A stretch of DNA of 6,744 nucleotides. Source: Methanocorpusculum sp. (lineage in GTDB: Archaea; Halobacteriota; Methanomicrobia; Methanomicrobiales; Methanocorpusculaceae). The first letter of the stretch is position 1, and each line of letters begins with the position of its first letter. Below the pieces are notes generated by a model. It saw nothing but the letters and a program-made list of their open reading frames with translations. It ran no database searches and was not told where the DNA came from. The position numbers were made by a program, and so were the translations under genes. Location: NCBI GenBank assembly GCA_017622255.1, contig JAGARL010000267.1, forward strand, positions 1-6,744, given 5' to 3'. Below are positions 6,114 through 6,744 of this stretch, piece by piece.

Positions 6114-6744
6114 GCTGCAAATGCGGCAGCCATAAAGATGACCTGAATGGAAAGCGAAAACGGCAGGCCGAAGAAGTCTGCGATAACGCCGATTACAACC
6201 ATGGAGAGAGCAGACATTCCCTGCGGGATGCCGATAACAACCCCGGATGCAAAGCCGACGCTTCCGGGCATCATCTCCTGCACCGTCGCGATTTCCACCG
6301 AGGCGGTTGCCATCAGGAAAAATCCGGCAACAACCAGCGAGAGAACCGAGGCGATGCCGGAGAAGAGAAAGATTCCCGCATAGCCTAACGCACCGCCGAA
6401 GTAGGAGAGAACCATGACCTCCTTTCTGCCGATTTTATCCGACAGCGGACCGATGAGAAGGGTGCCGAACATTCCGGCAAAAATCATACCGCTGATAACA
6501 CCGGTCGCCAGAACATACTCCACATTTGCATAGCCGGAGAGATACTCCACGCCGAAGGCAAGGAATCCGTAGAACACCCAGGAACGAAGGGAGCTGATGC
6601 CGAGCATGAGAGCTGCTCCCTTGTAGTTCGGCTTTGCCGCTTTTGCTTCGGCCGCTTCTGCCGCGGTTTCTTTGAGCGGATGCTGCGGGAGCTTGAGAAG
6701 CAGGAGTGCTACAAAGAGTCCCGGAATCAGCAGACAGAGAAGTG
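6062..6744 (-). CDS. MFS transporter, C-terminal half (5' end outside window)
   Basis: The frame is open from the right edge and gives 226 residues to a TAA at 6064-6062; the start and the first five or so membrane segments lie beyond the window. The ATG at 6607 is internal. Seen: the end of a membrane helix (LLCLLIPGLFVALLLLKLP, 1-19), a soluble Ala/Glu/Lys-rich central loop (about 20-44), then six further hydrophobic segments (roughly 52-70, 78-97, 111-128, 130-152, 163-187, 193-214), ending in a basic LKRRTA tail. GPLSDKIGRKE (98-108) between the second and third of these is the classic MFS motif A, here at the start of the second half. The LRSW opening helix recalls the fosmidomycin-resistance branch of MFS drug/solute exporters, but the substrate cannot be told. 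It lies upstream of tfrAB on the same strand, separated by a T-rich gap, so a link to fumarate or succinate is not shown. Confidence 0.88.
   Translation of the reverse strand, partial: LLCLLIPGLFVALLLLKLPQHPLKETAAEAAEAKAAKPNYKGAALMLGISSLRSWVFYGFLAFGVEYLSGYANVEYVLATGVISGMIFAGMFGTLLIGPLSDKIGRKEVMVLSYFGGALGYAGIFLFSGIASVLSLVVAGFFLMATASVEIATVQEMMPGSVGFASGVVIGIPQGMSALSMVVIGVIADFFGLPFSLSIQVIFMAAAFAACLALPYPLKLLKRRTA

Overview
The window looks like ordinary chromosome from a methanogenic archaeon. The strongest evidence is an adjacent pair encoding the two subunits of the coenzyme M/coenzyme B-dependent fumarate reductase (TfrA and TfrB), an enzyme that needs the methanogen thiols CoM-SH and CoB-SH. 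Other archaeal hints are ribosome binding sites of the GGAGG/AGGTG type, a TATA-like box upstream of the aspartokinase gene, and T-rich termination tracts. I would guess the Methanomicrobiales, possibly a Methanocorpusculum-like organism, but that finer placement is inference.

Layout. The left end (about 1-331, + strand) holds the 3' end of an ATPase gene of the AAA/DUF4143 type. It converges on everything else, which lies on the minus strand. Reading the minus strand in its own 5'-to-3' direction (right to left), the genes are: the C-terminal half of an MFS transporter (6744-6062, cut by the window edge); tfrA (5995-4367) overlapping tfrB (4370-2925) by four bases; a 146-base gap with a T-rich terminator, a small palindrome and a likely promoter; lysC aspartokinase (2778-1384); and purM (1382-387), whose ATG starts one base after the lysC stop. 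The minus-strand unit ends in a nested inverted repeat followed by a T-rich run (384-316). That run falls inside the end of the convergent ATPase gene.

How the genes fit together. TfrAB reduces fumarate to succinate and forms the CoM-S-S-CoB heterodisulfide. In methanogens this supplies succinate to the incomplete reductive TCA pathway leading to 2-oxoglutarate. LysC makes aspartyl phosphate for lysine/diaminopimelate, threonine and methionine synthesis. PurM makes aminoimidazole ribonucleotide in purine synthesis. All are anabolic housekeeping steps; the lysC-purM pair looks translationally coupled although the pathways differ.

I see no CRISPR array, tRNA, rRNA, insertion sequence or clear novel multi-gene system. 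The points most worth a second look are small: a possible 35-residue one-helix membrane peptide between the MFS gene and tfrA, a cysteine where FrdA/SdhA enzymes carry the flavin-linking histidine, the nested terminator structure, and a palindrome beside the lysC promoter.
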